This document shows, piece after piece, positions 8,104 to 17,900 of a DNA stretch of 64,000 bases. The notes below the pieces were generated by a model, which was not told where the DNA came from, did not search any database, and saw only the letters and a list, made by a program, of their open reading frames with translations. The stretch's first letter is position 1, and each line of letters opens with the position of its first letter. The position numbers and the translations under genes were made by a program. Location of the stretch: NCBI GenBank assembly GCA_947259725.1, contig CAMYNM010000007.1, forward strand, positions 1-64,000, written 5' to 3'. The DNA comes from CALZIK01 sp945787635. GTDB lineage: Bacteria; Acidobacteriota; Thermoanaerobaculia; Multivoradales; JAHEKO01.

Positions 8104-9769
8104 GCGGTCGTGGCTCGGAGAGATCCTCTCTCGGATCGCGCTACCCCTTGCTTTTCTGACGGCGGCGGCGACGCGGGCGGCGTTTCTGGTCGATCCGGCC
8201 GACGCCGCCGAGTTGAGGTTCCTGGCCCTGGTCGGCACGGTGGCGCTCGTGGGGATCGCCTCCTTGGACTCGCCCGACCAGGTGCGCACAGCGGTCATCG
8301 CGCTTCTGGCCGAGCTTGGACTCTGGGCGCTGCCCGCCGGTGAGGTCCGCTCCGCCGGATTCTCTGGCCTGCTCGTTCTTGCGATCGCCCTGGGGACCTG
8401 GGAGCGAGTCCGGGCGGGCCTCGACCGGCTCACGTTCGAACCGATCGCCTGGGCGCTCGCCGTTCAGGCGGTCTTTCGACCCGAGCTCTACCTTGCGCCA
8501 AGGCTCGACGCCGGATTCATCGTCGAAGCGATCGTCTGCCCCACGCTCGTGGCGCTGGCCGTCCTTCGGCTGGGGCTACGCGACCGGGCTTGGCTCGCCA
8601 TCCTCGCAATCGTTTTGGTCGAGGGTGGTTTCAGCCCCGAGATCGCTCTGACCCTGGTCATCCTGGCGGCCTCGAGGGCTTTGCCCGGGTGGCCGGAAGC
8701 CGCCGCCTGGATCGCCTGCGCGCTCGCGCTCCTGCCGGCGTCGAGCAGCGAGCCAATATCGCTGCTTCTCCTCGTCTCCGTCGCTCTGGTGGCCGCTCTT
8801 CTCCTCGCGAACCGTGGCGCAACCGCGCTGATCGCGACCTTCGCGCTCGCCACCGTCTCCCCGGCTCTGGCCACGGGCGCAGCCGCAGGATCGCTTCGAG
8901 CCGTGGTCCTGGGGATCGTCGTCCTGCCGCTCGCCGTCTGGCCGTCTTCGGGACGGCGGTTGCGGGCCGCGACCGGCCTTGCCCTGGCCGCGGTCGCCGG
9001 GTTCAGCCTACCTCCGGGCGCGGCGCTCGCCGCGCCACTCGTCGCCGTCGCCTCCGCCCTCCCCGACCGCGGAGAAAGGGTAGGAATCCAGGCCTCCTGG
9101 CTCGGTTTCATGGCCCTTCTCGGCGGGATCGTGGCGAGCTTTCCCTGGCTGCGCCCGCAGCCCCTGGAGTCCGTTCTGCGCTGGCTGGGCCCAGGGGTCG
9201 GGCTCCAAACCGCGCTCCTCGCCGTGCTCGTGTTTTGGCTCGTTGCCGCGATGGCTCGGAGCGCATGGATTCCCCGGCCGGTCTCGGTGGCGACGCTCGG
9301 CGTGATCGTGATCGCGGCCGGAGTCCTCGGCAGCCCTCGGCGCCAGACGGTGCTGGGAGAGACCCTCGTTCTCGATACGACGGCGCGAGCGAGGACCTAC
9401 CCCTTGGACCTCGAGATCCGCCATCTCACGGTCGACTCGTACGCGTCGAACACCACTCGTCTCATCGATGGCGCTCCGATCGGACGGATCGTCCTCGAGA
9501 TTGCCGGCGGAGGCGAACTCAGCCTGCCACTCAGCCTCGGACGTGAAACCGGCGAATGGGCCGCCAAACGCCCGGGCCTCGACGCGGTCGTAACCGCACC
9601 GACGCCCTGGGTTTCCTGGCTGGCTCCGGACGGGCCCTACTTGGCGCAGCGCTACCGGGCGAGCTGGACGCTCGACTCGGCCGTCGCCGCGCGTGGCTTT
9701 CGCATCGAGCTCGACGACTCGCTTCCGACCGACGTGAGTCTCGCGGTATTCCGGGTCGGAGCGCGATAG
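8081..9769 (+). CDS. Polytopic membrane protein of unknown function
   Basis: I do not recognise a family. The 562-residue protein is about 400 residues of closely spaced Leu/Ala/Val-rich helices (perhaps 12 or more), then a soluble C-terminal part of roughly 150 residues rich in beta-type sequence (from LGSPRRQTVLGETLVLD onward). The start ATG lies within the end of rmlB, and the stop abuts the GTG of the next membrane glycosyltransferase, so it is co-transcribed with polysaccharide genes. A polymerase, transporter or accessory role is possible. The topology would fit a Wzy/Wzx-like or GT-C-like protein, but no diagnostic motif was seen. Confidence 0.7.
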   Translation: MSSTGAAERSWLGEILSRIALPLAFLTAAATRAAFLVDPADAAELRFLALVGTVALVGIASLDSPDQVRTAVIALLAELGLWALPAGEVRSAGFSGLLVLAIALGTWERVRAGLDRLTFEPIAWALAVQAVFRPELYLAPRLDAGFIVEAIVCPTLVALAVLRLGLRDRAWLAILAIVLVEGGFSPEIALTLVILAASRALPGWPEAAAWIACALALLPASSSEPISLLLLVSVALVAALLLANRGATALIATFALATVSPALATGAAAGSLRAVVLGIVVLPLAVWPSSGRRLRAATGLALAAVAGFSLPPGAALAAPLVAVASALPDRGERVGIQASWLGFMALLGGIVASFPWLRPQPLESVLRWLGPGVGLQTALLAVLVFWLVAAMARSAWIPRPVSVATLGVIVIAAGVLGSPRRQTVLGETLVLDTTARARTYPLDLEIRHLTVDSYASNTTRLIDGAPIGRIVLEIAGGGELSLPLSLGRETGEWAAKRPGLDAVVTAPTPWVSWLAPDGPYLAQRYRASWTLDSAVAARGFRIELDDSLPTDVSLAVFRVGAR

Positions 9770-11971
9770 GTGAAAGTGGTTGCGTCGATCCTGGCGGCGG
9801 CAGGGGCGGGGAGCCTGGCGCTTCGACTGTGGTTTCCGTTCGCTCCCGAAGATCCGCTCGCCGGAACCCTCGCCACTCTTCCGCTGGTCGCCGGCCTCTT
9901 CTGGACCGCGAGCCGGCTCTCGAACCTGCCCATGCCCAGCCACTCCGGAACCCGACTCGGCGGCGCCGCCGCGCTCGCAGCGCTGGCCTGGATGCGAAGT
10001 GATTTAGGTCTGCTGTGGGGGGACGCGCTATCCGCTCCGGTTCTCGTCGCGGGATTCTTCGTACTCCTTTTCTGGCAAGCCGCGGCTCAGATCTCGGTCG
10101 CCGTAGGGCCCGAAGCCGACGTCGCCGGCAAGGCATGCAGCAAGACCCCCTGGCGCTACGCGGGCTTTTTCGCGCTTGTTCTGGCCGTCTACGTCGGCAT
10201 CGCCCCCTGGTCGATCGGCCAGCGGCCGCCGGACGGCGACGAGCCCTGGTACCTCCTGCTCACCCACAGTCTCGCCCACGACTTGGACACCGATCTTTCG
10301 AACAACTACCAAGCCGGAGACTCCCTCGCCTTCATGCCCCGGCAGATCGGCCCCCAGCCCGGCGATCCGGTGGGGCCGGGCGGCGAGCGGTATTCCCGTC
10401 ACAACATGACTCTTCCCCTGGCGCTTGCACCCGCCTACCGGCTGGCCGGAAAGGCGGGAGCGGTAGCGGGAATCATGCTGCTCACGGCGTTGTTCGCCAC
10501 CTGGCAGATGGCGGTGGCCGACCGGTTGTACCCGGAGCGATCGCGCGAAGTTCTGCTCGCGGGCGCGGCCGCCGCGCTGGCGTCGCCGCTCTTGCTCTAC
10601 TCGCACCAGGTATGGGTCGAAATGCCGGCGGCTTTGGCTCTCACTGTCGGTTTCGACGGCGTACTGGGGATCAACGAGTCGAGATCCGTGCGCCGAACCG
10701 ACGGGCTCAAGCTAGCCGTCGCTGTCGTCTTGCTGCCGCTCCTCAAGCTGCGGTTTCTGCTTCTGTCCGTGGGGCTCCTGGCGGTCGCGTTTCGCCACAC
10801 CGGCGGAGCGCTGCGCACCCGGATCGCGCGCGTCGGGCTGGCACTGCTCGCGGCGACGACGGCCATCCTGCTGTTCAATCAGATCCTCTTCGGTAGCGCA
10901 CTCAAACACCACCCGTATGGTTCCCTGGTCGGCTACTGGACTTCGCCGGCCGCGTATCTGAAGGCCCCGCTCGGGCTCGCGCTCGACAGCGCCTTCGGGC
11001 TGCTGGGGATCGCACCGCTGTGGCTACTGGCTCTTCCCGGCCTGATCCTCCTGTGGCGCCGCTACCGGAGTCTGGTGGCGGATCTGGCGATCGTCTCGCT
11101 TCCCTACCTCTGCCTCCTGGGCCCGAGGCGGGAGTGGTTCGGTGGATGGTCGCCCCCGTTTCGATACGGGCTCGTGTTTCTCCCCTTTTTGCTGCTACTC
11201 ATCGTTCCCGTGTTCGCCCGGCTCGATCGCCGCCCGGTTCGCGAGGTGGCGGCGGTTCTGGCGGGCGCAACGCTCTGTCTCGGCTTGGTGGCTTTGGTTC
11301 TTCCCGGGTGGAGCTACAACTTCGCAGACGGTCGCTCGTATCTGCTCGATGCTCTGACGCTGGATTTCGGCGGCGACGTGGCTCGTTTCTTCCCCAGCTG
11401 GGTCCGGCCTCGAACCGCCAACTTCGCCTGGCTCGCGGTCGCGCTGGCCGGCGCGCTTCTGCTGTCCCGCCGGCGCCTCGCCAGAGCCGGCCCCAACGCG
11501 ATCTCCTTCGGATTCGCGACGCTTCTGGGGATCATGGCGCTCCTTCCTCCGGCCTCGAAAAGCGTGCCGTTACAGATTCTCGAATTCGAGGATCTCTACA
11601 TGACAGCGACCGGTGGCGAGCCCTATCCTCCCCGTTGGACCGTCGGTCGGGCCGCGTATCAAGGGGCGTGGAAGCTCGGCGCGGCGAACGAGATCGAGGG
11701 CAACCTCAACCCCCGGGGCTCCCACCTTCGGCTCGCGCTGGAGTATCTGAAGCTCGCACCGAGAGCGAGCGCCACCCTCGAGATCCTCAGCGACGGCGCG
11801 GTCGTCGAAACGGTAGCGCTACCCCCGGCCGACGGATGGAATCGCCTCGTCCTGGATCCGCTGCGCTGGCCCGGCGGCGCCCGGCTGGGATTCCGGCTCG
11901 CGGGCTCGTCGCAGAGCGCGGTCCTGCTGAACCGGGCGCGCCTGCGCTGGAGCGACAGCGCCGATCCCTAG
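9770..11971 (+). CDS. GT-C type membrane glycosyltransferase (ArnT/GT39-like)
   Basis: The 733-residue multi-helix protein carries an acidic motif, DGDEPWYLL, in the first long periplasmic loop (about residue 157). This is the position of the catalytic Asp/Glu in GT-C enzymes that use polyprenyl-phosphate sugars. A second conserved-looking stretch, RYSRHNMTLPLALAPAYRLAG, follows. The last 160 residues are a soluble domain. The GTG start immediately follows the previous TAG. Its own TAG stop lies inside the left CTAG end of the hairpin element at 11968-12133. The substrate is unknown. Confidence 0.75.
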   Translation: MKVVASILAAAGAGSLALRLWFPFAPEDPLAGTLATLPLVAGLFWTASRLSNLPMPSHSGTRLGGAAALAALAWMRSDLGLLWGDALSAPVLVAGFFVLLFWQAAAQISVAVGPEADVAGKACSKTPWRYAGFFALVLAVYVGIAPWSIGQRPPDGDEPWYLLLTHSLAHDLDTDLSNNYQAGDSLAFMPRQIGPQPGDPVGPGGERYSRHNMTLPLALAPAYRLAGKAGAVAGIMLLTALFATWQMAVADRLYPERSREVLLAGAAAALASPLLLYSHQVWVEMPAALALTVGFDGVLGINESRSVRRTDGLKLAVAVVLLPLLKLRFLLLSVGLLAVAFRHTGGALRTRIARVGLALLAATTAILLFNQILFGSALKHHPYGSLVGYWTSPAAYLKAPLGLALDSAFGLLGIAPLWLLALPGLILLWRRYRSLVADLAIVSLPYLCLLGPRREWFGGWSPPFRYGLVFLPFLLLLIVPVFARLDRRPVREVAAVLAGATLCLGLVALVLPGWSYNFADGRSYLLDALTLDFGGDVARFFPSWVRPRTANFAWLAVALAGALLLSRRRLARAGPNAISFGFATLLGIMALLPPASKSVPLQILEFEDLYMTATGGEPYPPRWTVGRAAYQGAWKLGAANEIEGNLNPRGSHLRLALEYLKLAPRASATLEILSDGAVVETVALPPADGWNRLVLDPLRWPGGARLGFRLAGSSQSAVLLNRARLRWSDSADP

Positions 11972-14920
11972 TGTCCTGTCACAGTAGTTCATCACACAAT
12001 TCACGGGCCCTTTTGCCCGCTGGCTGCGTTGCTTCTCCTCGAAAGATGCCCGATCTGCCTTCGTCGAAGTGCCTTGCCAGCGCTCAAAATGACCTCGCGA
12101 CTTAGGCAATGAACCACTGTGACAGGACACTAGGCTCAAGAAGAGCACCGAGCCGCGCTCGTCGCGTTCCGGATCGATCTTCCATCCCACCTCGAGCCGC
12201 AGCGGACCGATCGGCGAGAGATAGCGAACTCCCACCCCGGCGCCCAGCTCGAGCTCGTCCGGGTCGATGGTGCCCACCTCGCCGAATACGTTGCCGGCAT
12301 CTACGAACACCGTACCCCCGACGGACCCGACGATCGGAAACCGGTAGTCGAAGTTCGCCAGTAGAAGTCCGTTCCCGCCGATCGGCACCCGGCGCACACC
12401 GCCGTCGTCCAACGGCACCAGAAGCAACGTCTCACCCGGTACCCCGAGTAGATCCCGACGGTAGGCACGGTGAGTCGTCCGACCACCCGCGAAGAAACGC
12501 TCCGAGATCGGAATCAGAGCCGAGTCCAGGCCCGCGGGAACGGTTGGATCGGACGGGGTTGCGCTGCCCAGAGGCTCGATCGCCCCGACCCGCAGGCTCG
12601 AGGCGAGAACCCCGAGGCGGCCAAGATCCAAATACGACGTGTGCTGACCGAAGAGCTTGACGAACTCGGCCTTTCCACCGAGCGAAGGAAACGCGTATTC
12701 GGTCTGGAGACCGAGCGTCCAGCCGCGCGTCGGCACCAGGGGGTCATTGCGGCGATCGATCGAAAACCGCGGCGTGAGACTCGCGATCTCGACTTCCTGA
12801 AGCTCGCGCTCGATCTCGATCGCTTGGAGAGCGGGGTCCGGGGCCAGCACCCGGACCTGCTTGACGGTCAGGAGAAGACCGAACGTGAATCGCTCTCGCA
12901 GGATCTCGGTGTCGATCTGCACACCTCGCCTCTCGGAGTCGAAGCTCTCCTTCTGTTGCTCGACCCCGAAGATCGAGTAGGTGATCGGCGCGCGGAGCCG
13001 GCTCACGAAGGGCTGGCGAAACAGCAGGCGCGCCTGGCGCTCGCGCTGACTGAGGCGCAGATCGAAGCGAGTCGCCACCGCGCGTCCGAGAAGATTGCTG
13101 TGCGCGTATCCGAGCAAGGTCCGGAAGCCGTCTTCGGAGTCGTATCCGACACCGAGACTGCCCTTCTGCGGCCGCCCCTCCTCGAGACGCACCAGAATGT
13201 CGCGGCTCGGCGCGAACGGCATCGACGGAGCCAGGCGCACCTCAACGCGCGAGAAGATCCCGAGACGGTAGAGCTCGCGCTGTACGCGAAGCAAACGCCG
13301 ACGGGAGACCGGATCCCCGGACCTGAGCCCGATGCTCCTGCGCAACACCTCGGTCCGGGTCACGACGTTGCCCCTCAGGATGATGCGATCGACTGTGACC
13401 CGAGGTCCCTCGAGGACCTCGATGGTGACCGAGGCCAACCTCTCGGTAGCGTCCCACTCGACTCGCGACGAGACCTGAGCCGACAGATAGCCGAGGTCTT
13501 CGCACAGGGCACGCACTTCGGCCACCGTGTCTTCCACGCGACGGGGGTGAAACGGCCCGCCTGCCTCGAGAGCGAACGCCTGCCGACCGGGTTCGAAGGC
13601 CTTGAGCCCGTCGAACGTGACCTCGACCACTCGGCGTCTCGGCCCTTCGACGATCGGTACCGAGACCGAGATCGAGTTGTCGGCCTCGTTGACATCGATC
13701 TCGGCTGGACCCACCTGCGCTTGGGTGAAGCCCTGAAGAGCGTAGTACGAGCGCAGGTTGGAGAGATCTTCCTCCAGCGTCTCATCCACCAGCCTTCCGC
13801 TGCCGGCGGCGAACACCCTCCCGGCAGATGTCTCCACCCGAGCGACAAGCTCCGACATCGGCACCATCTCATTGCCGGCAAGCTCGAACCGCTTGAGCGT
13901 GAGGACCGGTCCCGTCTCGACGAAGAGGCTGACCTGTAGCTGGCCGCCAAAGACAGCCGTCTCGCCGCGCACCCGGGCGCGATAGTGCCCCCGGCTTTGA
14001 AGGTCCGTGCGTACGTGCTCGACCGTCTGCAAGAGAAGCGCCTCATCGAAACGCTCGGTCTCGAGATCCGCCAGCAGGCCGCGTTTGCGCAGCAGTGCCG
14101 GGTCATAGCCAGAGACGCGAAGCTCGATACGGGGCCCGATGGAGACCGGGTACTCGAGACCCACCGTGGCGCCTTGAGGCCCGGGCGTCTCGACCGGGTG
14201 ACCGACCTGGGCGGCCCGGTAGCCCTGCCGCCCCAGCCACGTTTCCAGCCGCTCGCTCTCTTCGACGAGCTTCGACCGGCGCAATTTCTTGCCGCCGCCC
14301 ATCTTCAGCTGGGCCGCGAGCTCTTCCTCGCCGAACGGCCCGGTCTCGCCCGAGAAATGTACGCGTTCGACCAGGGTGGGCTCGCCGCACTCCACGTTGT
14401 AGGCAACGTCCGCCGTGCCCTCGGCTTCGCGAAGCTCGACGTCGACAATCACTCGAGCCTCGAGATAGCCGTTGTCGTGCAGAAGGTCCTGCAGACGATA
14501 CACGCCCCGCAAGATCCGACTCTCGCTGAGAGGTGTTTGCGGTCGCTGCTGAAGTGCGTTGCGCAGCTCGGAATCGCGCAGGCAATCGTTGCCGACAATC
14601 TCCACGGACCCTGCCTGAAGGCGCGAGAAGATCGTGAACAAGACCCGCGCCCCCTGCGGCTCGTGTATCACCGAGGCTTGAGCCCGGCCCACCAGGCCCG
14701 AAGCCTGGAGGTTGCGCAAGCTCTTGCGCAGGGCCTCCGAGGAGAGCTCGGTTCCGGGCTCGACCGCCAGGAGCTCCATCAGGCCCTGGGTCCGGCGTCC
14801 ACTGGCGTCGCCACGCAGTTCAACGGTGAGCACGGTCTCGGCGCTGACGGGAGCGGCCGTGAGAGCCAGGCACAAAACACCTTCAGCCAAACGCGCGAGA
14901 AGAGGTCGCTCACACGCCAT
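11819..14920 (-). CDS. Omp85 outer-membrane protein (TamA/BamA-like) with seven POTRA-like repeats
   Basis: The protein probably inserts or exports proteins at the outer membrane. A signal peptide (GVLCLALTAAPVSA) precedes about seven POTRA-like repeats of roughly 75-85 residues (residues 28 to about 585), more than the three of E. coli TamA or the five of BamA. A C-terminal 16-strand-type barrel ends near DERGSVLFLSL. ATG 14920 lies 6 bases after the tamB-like stop, so the pair is coupled. The frame does not stop at the barrel end: it runs through hairpin element A and antisense to the neighbouring gene to 11819. The conserved part ends at about 12134, and the extra 100 residues are probably an artefact of element insertion. 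Confidence 0.88.
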   Translation of the reverse strand: MACERPLLARLAEGVLCLALTAAPVSAETVLTVELRGDASGRRTQGLMELLAVEPGTELSSEALRKSLRNLQASGLVGRAQASVIHEPQGARVLFTIFSRLQAGSVEIVGNDCLRDSELRNALQQRPQTPLSESRILRGVYRLQDLLHDNGYLEARVIVDVELREAEGTADVAYNVECGEPTLVERVHFSGETGPFGEEELAAQLKMGGGKKLRRSKLVEESERLETWLGRQGYRAAQVGHPVETPGPQGATVGLEYPVSIGPRIELRVSGYDPALLRKRGLLADLETERFDEALLLQTVEHVRTDLQSRGHYRARVRGETAVFGGQLQVSLFVETGPVLTLKRFELAGNEMVPMSELVARVETSAGRVFAAGSGRLVDETLEEDLSNLRSYYALQGFTQAQVGPAEIDVNEADNSISVSVPIVEGPRRRVVEVTFDGLKAFEPGRQAFALEAGGPFHPRRVEDTVAEVRALCEDLGYLSAQVSSRVEWDATERLASVTIEVLEGPRVTVDRIILRGNVVTRTEVLRRSIGLRSGDPVSRRRLLRVQRELYRLGIFSRVEVRLAPSMPFAPSRDILVRLEEGRPQKGSLGVGYDSEDGFRTLLGYAHSNLLGRAVATRFDLRLSQRERQARLLFRQPFVSRLRAPITYSIFGVEQQKESFDSERRGVQIDTEILRERFTFGLLLTVKQVRVLAPDPALQAIEIERELQEVEIASLTPRFSIDRRNDPLVPTRGWTLGLQTEYAFPSLGGKAEFVKLFGQHTSYLDLGRLGVLASSLRVGAIEPLGSATPSDPTVPAGLDSALIPISERFFAGGRTTHRAYRRDLLGVPGETLLLVPLDDGGVRRVPIGGNGLLLANFDYRFPIVGSVGGTVFVDAGNVFGEVGTIDPDELELGAGVGVRYLSPIGPLRLEVGWKIDPERDERGSVLFLSLVSCHSGSLPKSRGHFERWQGTSTKADRASFEEKQRSQRAKGPVNCVMNYCDRTLGIGAVAPAQARPVQQDRALRRAREPESQPGAAGPAQRIQDEAIPSVGRG
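11968..12133. mobile_element. CTAG-bounded hairpin element A (MITE-like)
   Basis: The 166-bp segment begins and ends with CTAG. Its first 25 bases (ctagtgtcctgtcacagtag plus gttcat minus overlap) match the reverse complement of its last 25 with one mismatch, and weaker complementarity continues to the centre, so the whole segment can fold as one long hairpin. It contains no gene of its own. Terminal CTAG on both sides fits duplication of a CTAG/TA target, as known for IS630-type transposases; that parentage is inference. The left CTAG supplies the stop of the upstream glycosyltransferase gene. Confidence 0.75.
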
Positions 14921-14926
14921 CGCCGC

Positions 14927-17900
14927 TTAGAACGCCTTTTGCCACTTGGCGTCGATAGCGTAGGAGCCATCGCCATTCTGGGTAAGAACCAGGACCAGCG
15001 AGCGGCTGACGCTCCACTCCAACTCGAAGATCTGCTGCTCGGTCTCCGCGGGGTCGTACGAATACGTGGCGAAGAGGTCTCTCGAGAGCCGCTTGCCGAC
15101 GGTGATCCGCGCCGACGACAGATTCCCGGTCGAGCCGGTCAACGGATCGATCCGAAACTGGTCCAGGCCGAACAACCGGTTGAACCGACTGGCGACCAGC
15201 GAGGTCGCCTGTCCGTAGAGGAAGCTCTCCGCACCGACGTTCTCACTATCCCTTCCGGCGAGCCGCCGGGTCGGATCCAGCTCGGGGTCTCGCGGCCGGG
15301 CGCCGCCGGTCAAAAGCGCCATCACCTCGAGCTCGGCCAGGGGCGGATCAGAAATAAAATCGAAGTTGAGCCTGTCCGGCGTGCCCGAGAGGCTCAACGT
15401 GACGTCGTAGGCGCGCAAATTCGTGTGCGCGACAAGGTCGATGACCGGCTCCAGCCGGTAGGGGTTGGCGAACGTCAGGACGCCGCGTTCGATCTCGTAT
15501 TCGTTGCCGGCATAGATGAGCTTTCCCGACGAGTCGAGCTCCACCGAGCCGAAAACCACCGGCCGCGCCAGGCTGCCGCGCAGCACGAGATCCGCGGAGC
15601 CGCGAAGATCGGCCAGATTGTTGCGGATTCTCAGGGTCTTGTCGGCGGAGATGGCCAGATTGAGCTGCGTGGTGGAGAGCAGCTCATCGGTTTCGCCGGC
15701 TTCCAGGCGCCGTTGCTCGAAGAACGATCTGAGCAGCTGATCGAGCTCGACCGGCACATCGGTCACGTAGAGGGCGCTCTTCAAGCGCAGCGCGCCGCTC
15801 AGCTGCCGTCCGGCCGGACTCGACGCCAACGTGAAGTCGGCATCACCCCGAACGGACCAGCCTTCCGGATACCGGAAGCTGAGTGCGTCGCCCGAGAACT
15901 GGAATCGGTAATCGAACACGCCGTCCGGCCGCGACCGCATCGTGCCGGCACCCTCGAGTCGGCCCCCGGCCAACCGCGCGGTCAACCGGTCCATCACGAT
16001 CTCGCCCGGATAGAGGAGAAACACCGAGCCGACGTCCTCGAAGGTGGCCGGAAACCCGGTCGAGATCACCTTGCCTTCGACGAACTCAGCCACGCCGTCG
16101 AAGGTCGGATCGCTCAGGGTGCCGTGAACCGATCCAATGAAGTCGAGCCTACCCTCGGCCAGCTCGAGAGTGTCCGGCACCCAGGGATCGAACCAGGAAG
16201 CCGAAAGCGAGCTCTGGATGTTGAGGTCGAGTCTGCGAGCCTCGCCGAGTTCGAAGCTGCCCGCCACGAAGACCTCGCTCGCCCGATCCGGCGTGCCCAG
16301 GTAGATGCTCTCGATCGAGACGCCGTGATCGGTGAGCTCGATCGTAACCGGCTCGAGATTCTCGACTCGCAGGATCGAGTCGCCGGCCAGAGCGGAGCCG
16401 GTCTGTTCGATCGCTACCCGGTCGAGCTCTAGACGAACCGCGGGCACATCGCTGGTGCTCAGAAGGCCGTTCACGGTCAGTCGGCCGCTGCCGCTCGAGT
16501 CAAAAGGCGGCAGCTCGCGCGGGGAGACCAACGACAGCAAGGCGCCGAGATCGGAGCTCCCGACGGCGAAGTCAAGGTCCGCACGGCCGTCCTCCAAGGC
16601 CCCCCCACCGGAGAGCTCGAGCAGACCCTCAATCGCGCCTTCCGCCTGCAGCCCGGACCCGTCCCAATCGAGGTGCGCACTTCCCGAACCGCTTGCACCC
16701 AGCACTCGACCATCATGCGCCACCCCGTCGAGCACGAGGTCTCCCGTGAACTGCGGGCGAACCACGGAGCCGCCGATTTGGCCGGAAACCTCGACGGTGC
16801 CGGTCAAGCGACCCTGAGCCACAGGCAAGAGCTCGAGGTCGGCGAGATCGAGCCGATCCGACTCGAGACGCAGCGCGAGCTGGTCCGCCGGGACGTCGTA
16901 GCTTCCGTGGAGTCTGGCCGAGCCCTCGCCGAATCGGAGCTCGGTCTCGTGAAAGGTGACCGACTCGGAGGAGTAGTCGAGATCGAAATCGAGTCGTGAC
17001 GCCGTCAGCGTCCGCAGCCGGGGTGAGCTCACCCGTCCTCTGGCGGCGCCCCGAGGAGCCTCGAGAGAGCCTTCCACGCTGATTCCCCCGGCGAAGGTGC
17101 CGGTCAAAGGCAGTTCGAACGGCAGCCACGGCTCGAAGTCCGCCACCGGCCAGCCTTCGGCGTCGATGGCAATCGAAAGCGGCGGCTCCTCGCCGGCGGC
17201 CTGGGACAGAGGTACCGATCCGGTAACGATCAGCCCGCCGGAGGGCTTCAAGAGCTCGACGCGGAGACCGCGAATCCCCACGGTGTCGATTCCGAAGCTG
17301 CCCTGGGCCCGATCGGCGGAGTAACCGGGCGCCTCGACATCCTCGAGATCGAGCTCGGTGAGCACCCGCACTCCACTCGGCGCGATGGCCACGGTTGCGT
17401 TTACGGAACCTCGGCCCCGGCGCGGCCGCCAGATCGCCTCCGCCTGGGCATCCTCGTCCGCCGCGGGTAGAAGCTCCAGGATCCGGTCGACGGCTTGGGT
17501 GGCAATCTCGAGCTCGAACCGGCCCTCTCTTTTCGGGATGTCATAGTCGCCGGTGACCAAAACCAGCTGCCCTTCGCTCTTCAGACGTACCGCGTCGGTT
17601 CGAAGCCGCCCCCGGCCGATCGTGAAGCCGGCCGAGCCATCCACGGGCAAACCCTCGCCTGCGGAGCGTCTTTGAATCTTGAGATCCGCCCAGCCGTTTC
17701 CAGCCTGCGGATCGTCGCGGGCAAACTGGTAGCTGAATCCACCCGCCGCGGTCGCGGACAGACCGGCGATCGGAATCCCCTGGTCTTCCAGAAGATAGTC
17801 GACATCCACTCCCATCAACCGCAGGTCGAGCTCGACGTCCGAAGCGGAGCCGATCGCCATACGGACCGTGCCTTCCACAGTGCCGCCGCCGTAAAGAGCG

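Noticed and set aside
11968..12133. Remains of an insertion sequence with transposase
   Set aside because: The 166-bp interior has no transposase-like coding sequence; it is kept as a non-autonomous hairpin element.
13985..16432. 815-codon plus-strand open frame opposite the tamA/tamB genes
   Set aside because: It is the antisense shadow of two genes with clear POTRA/barrel and DUF490 sequence; high GC produces long open frames.
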